The position numbers were made by a program, and so were the translations under genes. Shown here piece after piece: positions 8,885 to 17,758 of a DNA stretch of 64,000 bases (positions are counted from its first letter, which is position 1; every line of letters begins with the position of its first letter). The notes beneath the pieces were generated by a model. That model saw only the letters and a list, made by a program, of their open reading frames with translations. It was not told the origin of the DNA and did not search any database. Source of the stretch: Neobittarella massiliensis (ex Bilen et al. 2018) (GTDB taxonomy: Bacteria; Bacillota; Clostridia; Oscillospirales; Ruminococcaceae); assembly GCF_900289145.1 (NCBI RefSeq), contig NZ_OKQO01000007.1:186001-250000 (forward strand). Reading direction: 5' to 3'.

Positions 8885-9763
8885 CTACCGGATATCGGGC
8901 CGGTACTGCAGGTACTCTAAAAAACGCCGCACCGCCAGCGGGGCCGTCTTGCGGCTGCGCAGCGCCAGTCCGATCTCGCGGTAAGCCGGCACCTCCAAAC
9001 GCTTGATCGCGATGTGGTAAGGCACCCGCTGTAAGATCAGCCGGGGCAAAATGCTGATGCCCAGCCCGCTCTCCACCATCGACATGATCGCGTAGTCATC
9101 CCAGGTGGTAAAGTGGATGTTGGGCGTCAGGTGACAGCGCTCAAATATGCCGGCGATCTCCGCTCTGCCCCCTTTTTCCAGCAGCATAAACGGGCTGTCG
9201 CACAGAGCCCTCATCGGAAAGCAGTCGCACCCGGCCAGGGGATGATCCTCCGGCAGCACCGCCAACAGCTCGTCTCGCTGCAGCGGCACGGTCTCAAACT
9301 CCGGGCGGGTGGGCAGCCGCAAAAAGCCGCAGTCCACCCGCCCCTCGGCGATCCAGCCCTCGATCTCAGTGTAGTCGCCCAGCAGCAGCTCGTAGTCGAT
9401 AGCCGGGTAATCCTGCTGAAAGCGGCTGATGATGCCCGGCAGCCAATGGGTGGCCACGCTGGAAAACGTGCCGATGCGGATGAGTCCGGTCTGCAGGCCG
9501 TTTATCCCCTCTATCTGGTCCTGCAGCTGCTGGTGCGCGCGGCACACCTCGCGCGCATAGGGCAGCAGCCGGGCCCCCTGTGCAGTCAGCTGCACTCCGG
9601 CGTGCCCCCGCTGTAACAGCGCCATGCCCCACTCTCTTTCCAGATCGCCGATCATGCGGCTGATGCCCGACTGGGAGTAGTGCAGCCGCTGGGCAGCGCG
9701 GGTAAAACTGCCGCATTCCACCGCCCCGATAAAGGCACGATATTTCTGCAAATTGGTGTCCAT
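8885..9763 (-). CDS. LysR-family transcriptional regulator
   Basis: This 292-aa protein has the LysR winged helix (MDTNLQKYRAFIGAVECGSF, then AAQRLHYSQSGISRMIGDLE, residues 1-45) and the co-inducer-binding domain (GLIRIGTFSSVATHWLPGII onward). The start is the ATG behind GGAGA; a longer in-frame opening has no ribosome site. It diverges from an EamA-type permease, and the 126-base spacer holds a dyad. The standard arrangement suggests it activates the permease gene and represses itself. The inducing metabolite cannot be told. Confidence 0.92.
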   Translation of the reverse strand: MDTNLQKYRAFIGAVECGSFTRAAQRLHYSQSGISRMIGDLEREWGMALLQRGHAGVQLTAQGARLLPYAREVCRAHQQLQDQIEGINGLQTGLIRIGTFSSVATHWLPGIISRFQQDYPAIDYELLLGDYTEIEGWIAEGRVDCGFLRLPTRPEFETVPLQRDELLAVLPEDHPLAGCDCFPMRALCDSPFMLLEKGGRAEIAGIFERCHLTPNIHFTTWDDYAIMSMVESGLGISILPRLILQRVPYHIAIKRLEVPAYREIGLALRSRKTAPLAVRRFLEYLQYRPDIR

Positions 9764-9784
9764 CGCGATTCTCCATCTGTTTTT

Positions 9785-9801
9785 CTCATACTGTGCATGA
9801 G
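9785..9801. promoter_or_regulatory. Candidate LysR-binding dyad
   Basis: CTCAT and ATGAG surround seven bases in the spacer between the divergent LysR and permease genes, resembling a LysR recognition box. A second, looser dyad lies around 9826-9848. Confidence 0.45.
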
Positions 9802-9889
9802 AAACATTCGCTTTTGTATGCTCTTCATATATGATACGGTATCTGTATCCCATTTGCAACACATCTGCAACAAGAGAGGAGCACACACC

Positions 9890-10762
9890 GTGGTCAAAGC
9901 CTATCTAAAGTATTTTTCAGCGCTGCTGCTGTTCGGTCTCAACGGGGTGGTAGCCAGCTCTATCGACCTCCCCGGCACCCAGATCGCACTGCTGCGCACC
10001 CTGATCGGCAGCGTATTCCTGCTGGCTGTGTGGGGCTGTTCCGGCGCTCGGCTGCACCGCCCCGACAAAAGGCACCTGCTCTATCTGGCGGTGTCGGGGG
10101 CGGCTATGGGCGGCAGTTGGGTGCTGCTCTTTACCGCCTATGCGCAAGTCGGGGTGAGCATGGCCACCCTGCTCTACTACTGCGGCCCCGTGCTGGTCAT
10201 GGCGCTTTCGCCGCTGCTGTTTGGTGAGCGCCTCACCCGGGCCAAGGTGGGCGGGCTGCTGGTGGTGCTGGCGGGCCTGGTGTGTACCGGTACTGGCGCA
10301 CCGGGGCGCCTGGGCGCCGCCGGTCTGTTCTGTGGTGCCGGTGCCGCGGTACTGTACGCCGTCATGGTGCTCTTTGACAAAAAGGCCGCCAGCATCACCG
10401 GTCTGCCGGGCACCGCTGTACAGCTGGTCGCCGGCGCGCTCACTACCGCCCTCTTTCTGGGGGCGGGCCCGCCGCTGTCGCTGCCGGCGCTGGCGGCCGA
10501 CCTCGTCCCGGTACTGCTGTTGGGGGTGGTGCACACCGGCCTGGGCTGCTACCTGTACTTTTCCGCTGTCCAGCTGCTGCCGGCGGCCTCGGTAGCCATC
10601 TGCGGCTATGTCGAGCCGCTGTCGGCACTGGTATTCGCCGCCCTGTTTCTGCAGGAGCGCCTTTCTGCCCGCCAGCTGCTGGGCGCGGTGCTGATGCTCG
10701 GCGGGGCGGTGGTCGGGGCCCGTTCAGGTGCCCGCCGTACCGGGTCCCGCCGGCGGGGCTGA
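9890..10762 (+). CDS. EamA/DMT-family permease
   Basis: The 290-aa product is an integral membrane protein with about ten transmembrane segments in two EamA repeats. The first covers residues 1-140 (ALLRTLIGSVFLLAVWG, MGGSWVLLFTAYAQVGVSMA). The second covers 150-285 and ends VEPLSALVFAALFLQERLSARQLLGAVLMLGG, the typical EamA finish. The start is a GTG eight bases after GAGAGGAG; the upstream in-frame Met lies inside the divergent regulator. EamA proteins export amino acids, nucleosides or other metabolites. Likely regulated by the adjacent LysR protein. Confidence 0.9.
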   Translation: MVKAYLKYFSALLLFGLNGVVASSIDLPGTQIALLRTLIGSVFLLAVWGCSGARLHRPDKRHLLYLAVSGAAMGGSWVLLFTAYAQVGVSMATLLYYCGPVLVMALSPLLFGERLTRAKVGGLLVVLAGLVCTGTGAPGRLGAAGLFCGAGAAVLYAVMVLFDKKAASITGLPGTAVQLVAGALTTALFLGAGPPLSLPALAADLVPVLLLGVVHTGLGCYLYFSAVQLLPAASVAICGYVEPLSALVFAALFLQERLSARQLLGAVLMLGGAVVGARSGARRTGSRRRG

Positions 10763-10790
10763 GGGTCTGCCCCATCGCCCGCCGCACACA

Positions 10791-10834
10791 AAAAAGGGAG
10801 GGGCCGCCAGCGGCTCCTCCCTCCTGTCTTTTTA
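10791..10834. terminator. Terminator between convergent EamA and M20 genes
   Basis: A 12-bp stem (GGGAGGGGCCGC pairing with GCGGCTCCTCCC, one G-T wobble) has an A run on its left and a T run on its right. It can therefore serve both converging genes. Confidence 0.85.
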
Positions 10835-10836
10835 TG

Positions 10837-12117
10837 CTAGCTGCACCAGCCCAAGATGATCTGCGCGTACAGCAAGATCGCGTCGTACCACTCGTCCAGC
10901 GGCACGTACTCGTTGGGGCAGTGGGCCACCGAGTCGTCGCCCGGTCCCACGATCAGGGTGGGCATGCCCAAGATGTTTTTGTATATCCGGGCGTCGCAGC
11001 CGGAGCTGCTGACGATGAACTGCCCACCGTAGCCGGGCAGCACCTGCTCCATCGCCGTCTTTACCGCCTGGGGGAACGGCTCGCGCACATCCTGCTCAAA
11101 ACCCTGTCCCTGCTGGTACACGGTGACTTTGGGCTGGTGCTCGCGCAGCCAGCTGTCCCCCTGGGCACGGGTGGCGATGCACTGCTCTACCTGGCGGATG
11201 ACCTCGGCGTGGGTCATCATGCCGGGAATGTAGTGCAGACAGAGGCTAAAGGAGCAGTAATCGGGCACCGTCGAACCGGCCGTTCCGCCCTCGATCACGC
11301 CGATATTCAGGCTGGGCGAAGGCAGGTGCGGGTGGCGGTAGCGCATGAGCCAGTCGTTCTCCAGCTCGTGCAGCGCCTCTACCAGCTTCCACGCTTTTTC
11401 GATGGCGTTGACCCCCAGCCATTTCTGGGCCGAGTGCAGGCTCTTGCCGGTCACTTCAACCTTAAAGAACACAAAGCCCATATGCGCCCAGATCGCGTTG
11501 TTGCCGGTGGCCTCACAGATCACGCAGGCGTCGGCCCGGTGCCCCTTGATGGCGGCGTTGATACTGCCGTTACCGCCGCCCTCCTCGTCGCTGACACAGT
11601 GCAGCTGCACCTGCCCGGGGATCTCGATACCGCTGTCCTGCAGCAGCTTCACTGCCGCCACCGCCGCCGCGATTCCGCCCTTGTCGTCGCCCGAGCCGCG
11701 GCCGTACAGCTTGCCATCCCTCACCACCGGGTCGAACGGGTCGCTCTCCCAAAACGAAAGCTCGCCCACCGGCATCACGTCCATGTGCGCATTAAAGGCG
11801 ATGGAGCGCTTGCCCGGCTCACTTTTGCCAAAAGTGGCATACACGTTGTAGCGGTCGTCGTAGTTGTGGCCGGCGTTGCCGTCGTTATAGGTGCAAATGG
11901 CTCTCTGTACGCTGTCCTCGTCCAGCGGCTCCAGCTGCACCTGGGCGCCCATGCCGCGCACCACCTGCTCGTACACCTCCAGGCCTGCTCTCTCCTTGCC
12001 GCCCAGTATACCGTGGCCGATGCACTGCGTGTCGCAGCGCACAAGCTGCTTTAAAATATCCAGGTATTCCTCTCTGTGCGCCGCCAAGGTCTGGCGCAAT
12101 GTGTCTAGCTGGCTCAT
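10837..12117 (-). CDS. M20-family metallo-peptidase/deacylase
   Basis: The 426-aa enzyme carries the M20 dinuclear zinc motifs in order: FNAHMDVMP, GRGSGDDKGG, SDEEGGG, a late SSGCDARIY and HCPNEYVPL. It is of the ArgE/DapE type, a cytosolic enzyme that removes an acyl or aminoacyl group from an amino-acid derivative. AGGAGGAG is one base before a first ATG and seven before the second; I chose the second on spacing. It follows the PF07090 gene by 66 bases in the same direction, so both probably answer to the palindromic operator upstream. The substrate is unknown. Confidence 0.88.
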   Translation of the reverse strand: MSQLDTLRQTLAAHREEYLDILKQLVRCDTQCIGHGILGGKERAGLEVYEQVVRGMGAQVQLEPLDEDSVQRAICTYNDGNAGHNYDDRYNVYATFGKSEPGKRSIAFNAHMDVMPVGELSFWESDPFDPVVRDGKLYGRGSGDDKGGIAAAVAAVKLLQDSGIEIPGQVQLHCVSDEEGGGNGSINAAIKGHRADACVICEATGNNAIWAHMGFVFFKVEVTGKSLHSAQKWLGVNAIEKAWKLVEALHELENDWLMRYRHPHLPSPSLNIGVIEGGTAGSTVPDYCSFSLCLHYIPGMMTHAEVIRQVEQCIATRAQGDSWLREHQPKVTVYQQGQGFEQDVREPFPQAVKTAMEQVLPGYGGQFIVSSSGCDARIYKNILGMPTLIVGPGDDSVAHCPNEYVPLDEWYDAILLYAQIILGWCS

Positions 12118-12183
12118 TGGCATGCTCCTCCTCACCCGCCGCCGCAAGCGGCGCTGTTTTGCCCCTCTATAGCCTGATATGGC

Positions 12184-12933
12184 CTATTTGTGCGCCGCCC
12201 AGGCGGTCATGTTGCGCCACATGGTCTTGTTGAAGTCCGACTCGCAAAACTCCACCGGCATCCAGTGGGGGGCACAGTCGCTGGCCCAGGTGAACACCCG
12301 GCCCTCGCCGCACTCCCAGCAGGCCAGCATGGGGTCTCCCTGGTAGTCGATGAGCACCTGCGCCTGCGGTTTGGGGATCAGCTTGTTGTAGCCCAGCAGA
12401 TAGCTCGACTGGGCCGGCATGCCCCTGAGCAGCTCGCTCTTGTCGGCGTCGCAGTGCAGCATAATGCCTTCCGGGTGCTCCTGCCGGTCGTCGCCGGGCA
12501 GCAGCTCCACCGGCAAGATATCCTCGATGACTGTGCCTTTATATTTGCCTTTGCCCTCGATGCCCATAAAGGTCAGGTAGCCGCCGATCATGGCAAAGCC
12601 GCCGCCCTGCCGCACGAACTCGGCGATCAGGTCCAGCCGGTTGGCGGTGCGCAGCGACCGCTGGAACGTCTTGGGGTTGAGCAGGAAGGTATTGGCCCCC
12701 ACGTCGCTGACCATGATCACGTCGTACTGCTGCAGCTCCTCCAGCGTCTCGGGGAAGCTGTTGAGCGCCTCGTGCGCCGGCATATGCGTCACCTCAAAAT
12801 CGTCGCCCAGCGCGTCGATGACCCGCTGGATCTCGGTCTCGTACCCGCCGATGGTAAACTGGTCAAAGCCCTTAGTCTCAATGGTGGTGATGAACCAGGA
12901 CTCGCCCACAAACAGCACTTTCGTCTTAGCCAT
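12184..12933 (-). CDS. PF07090-type glutamine-amidotransferase-like protein
   Basis: The 249-aa cytosolic protein starts KVLFVGESWFITTIETKGFD and continues with FTIGGYETEIQRVIDAL, YDVIMVSDVGAN, FVRQGGGFAMIGGYLTF and a C-terminal WECGEGRVFTWASDCAPHW. This is the pattern of PF07090, a ThuA/class-I amidotransferase-like fold often found in sugar or nucleoside operons. The nucleophile Cys of true amidotransferases is not evident at the GGY loop. AAGGAG precedes the ATG. It heads a two-gene unit with the M20 enzyme behind a consensus promoter and a 32-bp palindrome. Confidence 0.75.
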   Translation of the reverse strand: MAKTKVLFVGESWFITTIETKGFDQFTIGGYETEIQRVIDALGDDFEVTHMPAHEALNSFPETLEELQQYDVIMVSDVGANTFLLNPKTFQRSLRTANRLDLIAEFVRQGGGFAMIGGYLTFMGIEGKGKYKGTVIEDILPVELLPGDDRQEHPEGIMLHCDADKSELLRGMPAQSSYLLGYNKLIPKPQAQVLIDYQGDPMLACWECGEGRVFTWASDCAPHWMPVEFCESDFNKTMWRNMTAWAAHK

Positions 12934-12954
12934 AGCAATTCTCCTTTTTGGTCG

Positions 12955-12986
12955 GCCAGGTTGTAAAAACGTTTTTACAACCTGGC
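12955..12986. promoter_or_regulatory. Perfect 32-bp palindromic operator
   Basis: The core is TTGTAAAAACGTTTTTACAA, and the symmetry continues six bases on each side (GCCAGG/CCTGGC) without a mismatch. The central AACGTT is typical of LacI-family operators. It lies between the -10 box and the ribosome site of the PF07090 gene, where a bound repressor would block RNA polymerase. No T run follows, so it is not a terminator. Confidence 0.8.
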
Positions 12987-13014
12987 TAAAAAAAATAGCA
13001 CTTCCAATATCCCT

Positions 13015-13043
13015 ACTATAAAAAGACCGGCCGCAAATGTCAA
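13015..13043 (-). promoter_or_regulatory. Promoter of the PF07090-M20 unit
   Basis: A perfect TTGACA and a TATAGT stand 17 bases apart on the minus strand, with the 32-bp palindrome just downstream of the expected transcription start. Confidence 0.85.
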
Positions 13044-13173
13044 CCTCCGGCGGCAAAAACCGGCAATCCCGCCAAAAGCAGCCGCCAAAAACTGCCCATC
13101 TGGCAAAACGCACAGCACAGCTGCACCGCGACACGCCCCTTTAAAGCGGTAAGACAGAATTGCCGTCGGGGCG

Positions 13174-13202
13174 TTGAAATTCCTACCTTTTTCGTGTACA
13201 AT
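13174..13202 (+). promoter_or_regulatory. Promoter of pepD
   Basis: TTGAAA and TACAAT stand 17 bases apart, about 70 bases before the pepD start codon. Confidence 0.75.
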
Positions 13203-13273
13203 GGGAGCACAGACCGCCTCCCCCGACCGGGGCGGCGCCCAAAATTCATTTATAGATAAAGGACGGTGCCACT

Positions 13274-14731
13274 ATGGAATATGTGATCAAGGGCTATGAG
13301 CCCGCCGACGCGCTGCGCTATTTCGAGGAGATCTCGGCCATCCCCCGCGGCTCGAAAAACGAGCAGGCCGTAGCCCAGTACGTGTACGACTTTGCCAAAG
13401 ATCTGGGTCTCGAGGCCCGCATCGACACCACGTACTGGAACGTGGTGGTCAAAAAGCCCGCCTCCCCCGGCTGTGAGGACAAGCCGGCGGTCATGATCCA
13501 GGGCCACCTGGACATGGTCTGCGAAAAAAATGCCGGCACCGCGCACGACTTCGAAAAAGACCCGCTCGACCTGTACATCGAAGATGGTCTGCTCAAAGCC
13601 CGCGGCACCACCCTGGGCGCCGACAACGGCCAGGCAGTGGCCTACATGATGGCCCTGCTGGCCAGAAACGATCTGGTCCATCCCCCGCTGGAATGCGTGT
13701 TCACCTCCATGGAGGAGATCGGTCTGCTGGGCGCCCTGCAGGTCGACACCTCCGACCTGCACAGCAAGTATATGCTTAACGTCGACTGCGGCCCCGAAGG
13801 CACGGTATTCGTCTCCTGCGCCGGCGGCCTGCTGCAGGAGATCAGCAAAAAGGTGCGCTGGGAAAAAGCCGGCGGCGACACCGTGTCGCTGCAGGTGCGC
13901 GGCCTGCTGGGCGGCCACTCGGCGGCGATGATCGACCACGAGATGGGCAACTCCATCAAGGTCATGGGCCGCATCCTGCACGGCATCCAAAAACAGATGG
14001 AGGTACACATCGTCTCCCTCTCCGGCGGCAGCAAAATGAACGCCATCCCCCGCGAGTCCGACGCGGTCATCACCGTGCCCGCCGGTCAGGGCGATAAGGC
14101 CATCGAGATCGCCAGCCACATCGCCGCCACCGCCAAAGCCGAGCTGGCCGCCAGCGACGGCGGGCTGTACCTGCAGTGCGAAAAGGCCGGTGCCGCCGAG
14201 CGCCAGATGTCGCTGGCCGACAGCCGCCAGATCATCGAGTTCATCTTCCTGGTCAAAAACGGCGTGTACACCATGAGCATGGAGATGCCCGGCCTGGTGG
14301 TCTGCTCGTCCAACCTGGGCGTGGCCACCACCGACGACACCGGCGTACAGCTGACCGACTTTATCCGCTCCTCCGACCCCACCATCCGCGACCACCTCGA
14401 CGACGAGATCCGCTCGCTGGCCCAGCTGCTGGATATCGAGATCGCCCCGGCCGACCCCATGCCCGGCTGGAAGTACGAGGCCGAGTCCCCCCTGCGTCAG
14501 CTGTTCATGAAGCTGTACAAAGAGCAGACCGGCAAAGAGATGGTCGCCGTGGCCACCCACGGCGGGCTGGAGTGCGGCATCTTAAAAGACAAGATGCCCG
14601 ACTTGGATATCATCGCCTTCGGCCCCACCGCCGACGGCGCCCACACTCCCGACGAATCGCTGGACCTGGCCAGTTTCGAGCGCACCTGGAACCTGATCCT
14701 GGCCACCTTAAAGGCGCTGGCCGAGCAGTAG
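13274..14731 (+). CDS. pepD: Aminoacyl-histidine dipeptidase (PepD)
   Basis: The 485-aa enzyme is full length for cytosol non-specific dipeptidase, an M20 metallo-enzyme that hydrolyses dipeptides such as Xaa-His. It has the early FEEISAIPRGSKNE signature, the metal motifs GHLDMVCEK, TTLGADNGQAVAYMM and TSMEEIGLLGA, the dimer-domain segment LLGGHSAAMIDHEMGNSIKVM, and the late THGGLECGIL and GPTADGAHTPDE motifs. All expected metal ligands are visible. It has its own promoter and terminator and so appears to be a single-gene unit. It is cytosolic, with no signal peptide. Confidence 0.95.
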   Translation: MEYVIKGYEPADALRYFEEISAIPRGSKNEQAVAQYVYDFAKDLGLEARIDTTYWNVVVKKPASPGCEDKPAVMIQGHLDMVCEKNAGTAHDFEKDPLDLYIEDGLLKARGTTLGADNGQAVAYMMALLARNDLVHPPLECVFTSMEEIGLLGALQVDTSDLHSKYMLNVDCGPEGTVFVSCAGGLLQEISKKVRWEKAGGDTVSLQVRGLLGGHSAAMIDHEMGNSIKVMGRILHGIQKQMEVHIVSLSGGSKMNAIPRESDAVITVPAGQGDKAIEIASHIAATAKAELAASDGGLYLQCEKAGAAERQMSLADSRQIIEFIFLVKNGVYTMSMEMPGLVVCSSNLGVATTDDTGVQLTDFIRSSDPTIRDHLDDEIRSLAQLLDIEIAPADPMPGWKYEAESPLRQLFMKLYKEQTGKEMVAVATHGGLECGILKDKMPDLDIIAFGPTADGAHTPDESLDLASFERTWNLILATLKALAEQ

Positions 14732-14763
14732 TGCACCGCCGGTACCGAGCCGCCGCACCCGTT

Positions 14764-14807
14764 TAAAAAAGAGAGGACCGCCCCACGGGGCAGCCCTCTC
14801 TTTTTTT
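14764..14807 (+). terminator. Terminator of pepD
   Basis: A stem built from AGAGAGG...CCGCCCC and its partner, with A and T runs on the flanks, follows the stop codon by about 35 bases. Confidence 0.85.
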
Positions 14808-14905
14808 GCGGCCACATGCGGCGCGCGGAGACGGCCCTCCATTTAAAACCCCGTTAAGAAAGCGCCCCCGGCAATTAAAGCGCTGTTAAGGTTTGCCATA
14901 AAGCC

Positions 14906-14933
14906 TTGTTTTACTGCCACGGGGCGCTAAAAT
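14906..14933 (+). promoter_or_regulatory. Promoter of the amino-acid ABC operon
   Basis: TTGTTT and TAAAAT stand 16 bases apart, about 80 bases before the binding-protein start codon. Confidence 0.55.
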
Positions 14934-15014
14934 AGAGGCGATCCCGAGCAGATGGTCACCGCCGGGCACCCGGCTCGGCCGGCCCATCTGCCAGCTTTAA
15001 AGGAGGCACTTTTC

Positions 15015-15848
15015 GTGAAAAAGAAGATCCTGTCCGCCCTGCTGGCCGGGCTGTTTTTGCTCGGAGCGCTGGCCGGGTGCGGCGGTCAAAAAGATACCGG
15101 CAACCAAAAGGTGCTGCGGGTGGGTTTCGAGGGGATGACCGTCCCCACCAACTGGACCCAGGACAGCGGCGACCACGGCGCCGTGCCTATCACCGGCAGC
15201 GACCAGTATCTCTGCGGTTTTGAGGTGGCCTACATGAAAGCCGTCTGCGAAAGAGCCGGCTATCAGCTGCAGGCCTATAAATACGACTGGGACGGCCTGA
15301 TGATGGCGGTCTCTACCGGCAAAGTCGACTGTGCCATCTCCATGATCTCCCCCACCGCCGAGCGGCAAAAAACAATGGATTTCACCAGCCCCTACTACCG
15401 CTCCAACTCGGTGGTCCTGGTCCAAAAAAGCGGCCCCTACGCCGGTGCCACCTCGCTGGAGGCGCTGTCGGGCGCCCGGGTCACCTCTATGCTCAACACA
15501 CTGTGGTACCGGCAGATCGACGCCATCCCCGGCGCCGACAAGCAGCCCGCCCTCGAGAGCGTACCGGCCATGCTGGTAGCGCTGCAGTCGGGCAAGGTAG
15601 ACTGCCTGCTGATGGACCGCCCCACCGCCCAGGCCTCGGTCATCGCCAACCCCGACCTGACCATCGCCCCCCTGCGCGAAGAAGACCCCTTTGACGCCTC
15701 CGACCAAGACGTGTCGGTGGCCATCGCCCTGCCCCGCGGCAGCGATCAGCTGCGCCGCCAGCTAAACGAGGCCATCGCCCAGATACCCCAGGATCAAGTG
15801 CAAAAAATGATGGATGACGCCTGCCGCGATCAGCCGCTCAACCGCTGA
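15015..15848 (+). CDS. Amino-acid ABC transporter substrate-binding lipoprotein
   Basis: This 277-aa protein has a lipoprotein signal peptide (KKKILSALLAGLFLLGALAGC, with the lipid-bearing Cys after LAG). A family-3 solute-binding domain follows: GFEVAYMKAVCERAGYQL, GKVDCAISMISPTAERQKTMDFTSPYY and ALQSGKVDCLLMDRPTA. It would sit on the outer face of the membrane and hand a polar amino acid to the permease encoded next. The start is a GTG ten bases after AAAGGAGG. First gene of a three-gene importer operon. Confidence 0.93.
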   Translation: MKKKILSALLAGLFLLGALAGCGGQKDTGNQKVLRVGFEGMTVPTNWTQDSGDHGAVPITGSDQYLCGFEVAYMKAVCERAGYQLQAYKYDWDGLMMAVSTGKVDCAISMISPTAERQKTMDFTSPYYRSNSVVLVQKSGPYAGATSLEALSGARVTSMLNTLWYRQIDAIPGADKQPALESVPAMLVALQSGKVDCLLMDRPTAQASVIANPDLTIAPLREEDPFDASDQDVSVAIALPRGSDQLRRQLNEAIAQIPQDQVQKMMDDACRDQPLNR

Positions 15849-15892
15849 CTGGCAGACCTGTCGCCGCGCGTTAAGGAGGCGCTTTCTCTCTC

Positions 15893-16639
15893 ATGGACAC
15901 ACCGCAGACATTTTTCGGCTGGATCGCCCTGCTCTGGGACCAGTACGGTCTCATCTTTTTAAAAGGCGCCGGTATCGCCGTCTATCTGGCGGCTGCCGGT
16001 ACCGCACTGGGCACGCTCATCGGCCTCCTGGCCGGGGTGGGCACCGCCGTCCCCATCGATGTCGATACCCCGCTGCCGCAAAAGGTACTGCTGCGGCTGG
16101 TGCGGGGCCTGGTGGCCCTCTACGTCTGGATCTTTCGCGGCACGCCCATGATGGTCCAGGCCATGGTCATCTTTTATGGGGCCTCGGCAGTTTTTAGCTG
16201 GGATCTGGACCCCTTGGCCGCCGGCCTGTTCATCGTCTCGGTCAACACCGGCGCCTATATGGCCGAAACGGTCCGCGGCGGCATCCAGGCCGTCGACCCC
16301 GGCCAGCTCGAGGGGGCGCAGGCCATCGGCATGTCCCACTTTCAGGCCATGCGGCTGGTCATCCTGCCGCAGGCGCTGCGGGCCATCATCCCCCAGATCG
16401 GCAACTATCTGGTCAGCAACATCAAAGACACCTCGGTGCTCAGCGTCATCACCGTGGGGGAGCTGTTCTACCTCGCCCGCTCCGCCGCCGGCACCTATCT
16501 GCGCTATTTCGAGGTGTTCTTCATCACCTGTCTCATCTATCTGGCTCTCACCACCGCAGCTACCCTGCTCTTGCGCCTCATCGAAAAAAAGCTGGCCGGC
16601 CCCCGGGCCTATGCGCTGGTAGAGGACCCCGGCGCTTAG
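15893..16639 (+). CDS. Amino-acid ABC transporter permease
   Basis: This is a 248-aa permease of the HisM/GlnP type with about five transmembrane segments. The ATPase-contact EAA loop reads ETVRGGIQAVDPGQLEGAQAIGMS, followed by LVILPQALRAIIPQIGNYLVSNIKDTSVLSVI. AAGGAGG lies well before the ATG. It lies 44 bases after the binding protein and 52 before the ATPase. The single permease gene implies a homodimeric channel. Confidence 0.94.
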   Translation: MDTPQTFFGWIALLWDQYGLIFLKGAGIAVYLAAAGTALGTLIGLLAGVGTAVPIDVDTPLPQKVLLRLVRGLVALYVWIFRGTPMMVQAMVIFYGASAVFSWDLDPLAAGLFIVSVNTGAYMAETVRGGIQAVDPGQLEGAQAIGMSHFQAMRLVILPQALRAIIPQIGNYLVSNIKDTSVLSVITVGELFYLARSAAGTYLRYFEVFFITCLIYLALTTAATLLLRLIEKKLAGPRAYALVEDPGA

Positions 16640-16691
16640 CGCCGTATGACCGCCACCCGCTAAGTACCTGGTCAAAAGGAGTGTTTTCACC

Positions 16692-17480
16692 ATGGCTACC
16701 GCGCCGTTATCCGTCGCAGAACTACCCCTATCCTCCACCGACGCCGCCGATATCCTCCAGGTGCGGCACCTGAGCAAGCGTTTCGGCGCCCACATCGTGC
16801 TGCGGGATATCGACTTCTCCATCAGCCGGGGCGACGTCATCTGTATCATCGGCGCCTCCGGTTCAGGCAAGTCCACCCTGCTGCGCTGTATCGATCACCT
16901 CGAGCCCCCCACCGCCGGCAGTATTCTGTACCGCGGGCAGCCGGTGGGCGGCGAGCACTTTCAGGTCGACCGCTATCGCGCCAAGGTCGGCATGGTCTTT
17001 CAGAGCTTTAACCTGTTTGCCAACATGAATGTGCTCAAAAACTGCATGGCCGGCCCGGTGCACGTGTTGCACGCCAGCCGCGAGCAGGCCCGCGCTCAAG
17101 CGCTCACATACTTAAAAAAGGTGGGCATGGCCGCCTACCAAAACGCCCGGCCCGACCAGCTCTCGGGCGGGCAAAAACAGCGGGTAGCCATCGCCCGGGC
17201 GCTCTGCATGCACCCCGACATCCTGCTGTTCGACGAGCCCACCAGCGCACTCGACCCGCAGATGGTCGGCGAGGTGCTGGCGGTGATGCGCCAGCTGGCC
17301 GCCGAAGGCATGACCATGGCGGTGGTCACCCACGAGATGCAGTTTGCCCGCGAGGTGTCCAGTCGGGTGCTGTTCATGCAAGACGGCATCATCGCCGAGG
17401 ACGGTACCCCCCAGCAGATCTTTGAGCACCCCAAAAATCCCCATACCCGCACTTTTTTACAGCGGTTCGTCCACCGCTGA
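16692..17480 (+). CDS. Amino-acid ABC transporter ATP-binding protein
   Basis: The 262-aa ATPase has Walker [11 protein letters not shown]-loop [14 protein letters not shown], signature [15 protein letters not shown], Walker [14 protein letters not shown] and the switch VVTHEMQF. It belongs to the polar-amino-acid (GlnQ/HisP) subfamily and powers the importer encoded by the two genes before it. About 20 residues precede the usual start of the family, an N-terminal extension of no known role. A terminator follows at once. Confidence 0.96.
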   Translation: MATAPLSVAELPLSSTDAADILQVRHLSKRFGAHIVLRDIDFSISRGDVICIIGASGSGKSTLLRCIDHLEPPTAGSILYRGQPVGGEHFQVDRYRAKVGMVFQSFNLFANMNVLKNCMAGPVHVLHASREQARAQALTYLKKVGMAAYQNARPDQLSGGQKQRVAIARALCMHPDILLFDEPTSALDPQMVGEVLAVMRQLAAEGMTMAVVTHEMQFAREVSSRVLFMQDGIIAEDGTPQQIFEHPKNPHTRTFLQRFVHR

Positions 17481-17498
17481 AGCAACTTCCCACGCCCC

Positions 17499-17541
17499 GG
17501 GTCCCACCTCCGTCCAAACGACGGAGGCGGGACCCTTTTTC
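17499..17541 (+). terminator. Terminator of the ABC importer operon
   Basis: A 15-bp stem (GGGTCCCACCTCCGT with one mismatch in its partner), a 7-base loop and TTTTT stand 18 bases after the ATPase stop codon. Confidence 0.92.
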
Positions 17542-17758
17542 TGTTATTTCTGTACGCCTGCTCTTTTAGATGGTGGCAACTGCACCGGTGGGCGAAAACT
17601 GGCCGTACAAATTGTGCGCCCCTCTGAAAAAGTGGGCAGCCGCCGGTTTACAGGGTGACAAAGCGCCGGGTTTGGTCTAACATAAAATGCAGAATAGCCG
17701 TCGATGCGGCGGGCGATCCTCGCCTGCGCCGCCGATGGCGAGGAGGCAGATCTCTCTT

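Noticed and set aside
12955-12986. The 32-bp palindrome as a transcription terminator
   Set aside because: No T run follows on either strand in the direction of a finished gene, and it lies between promoter and start codon.
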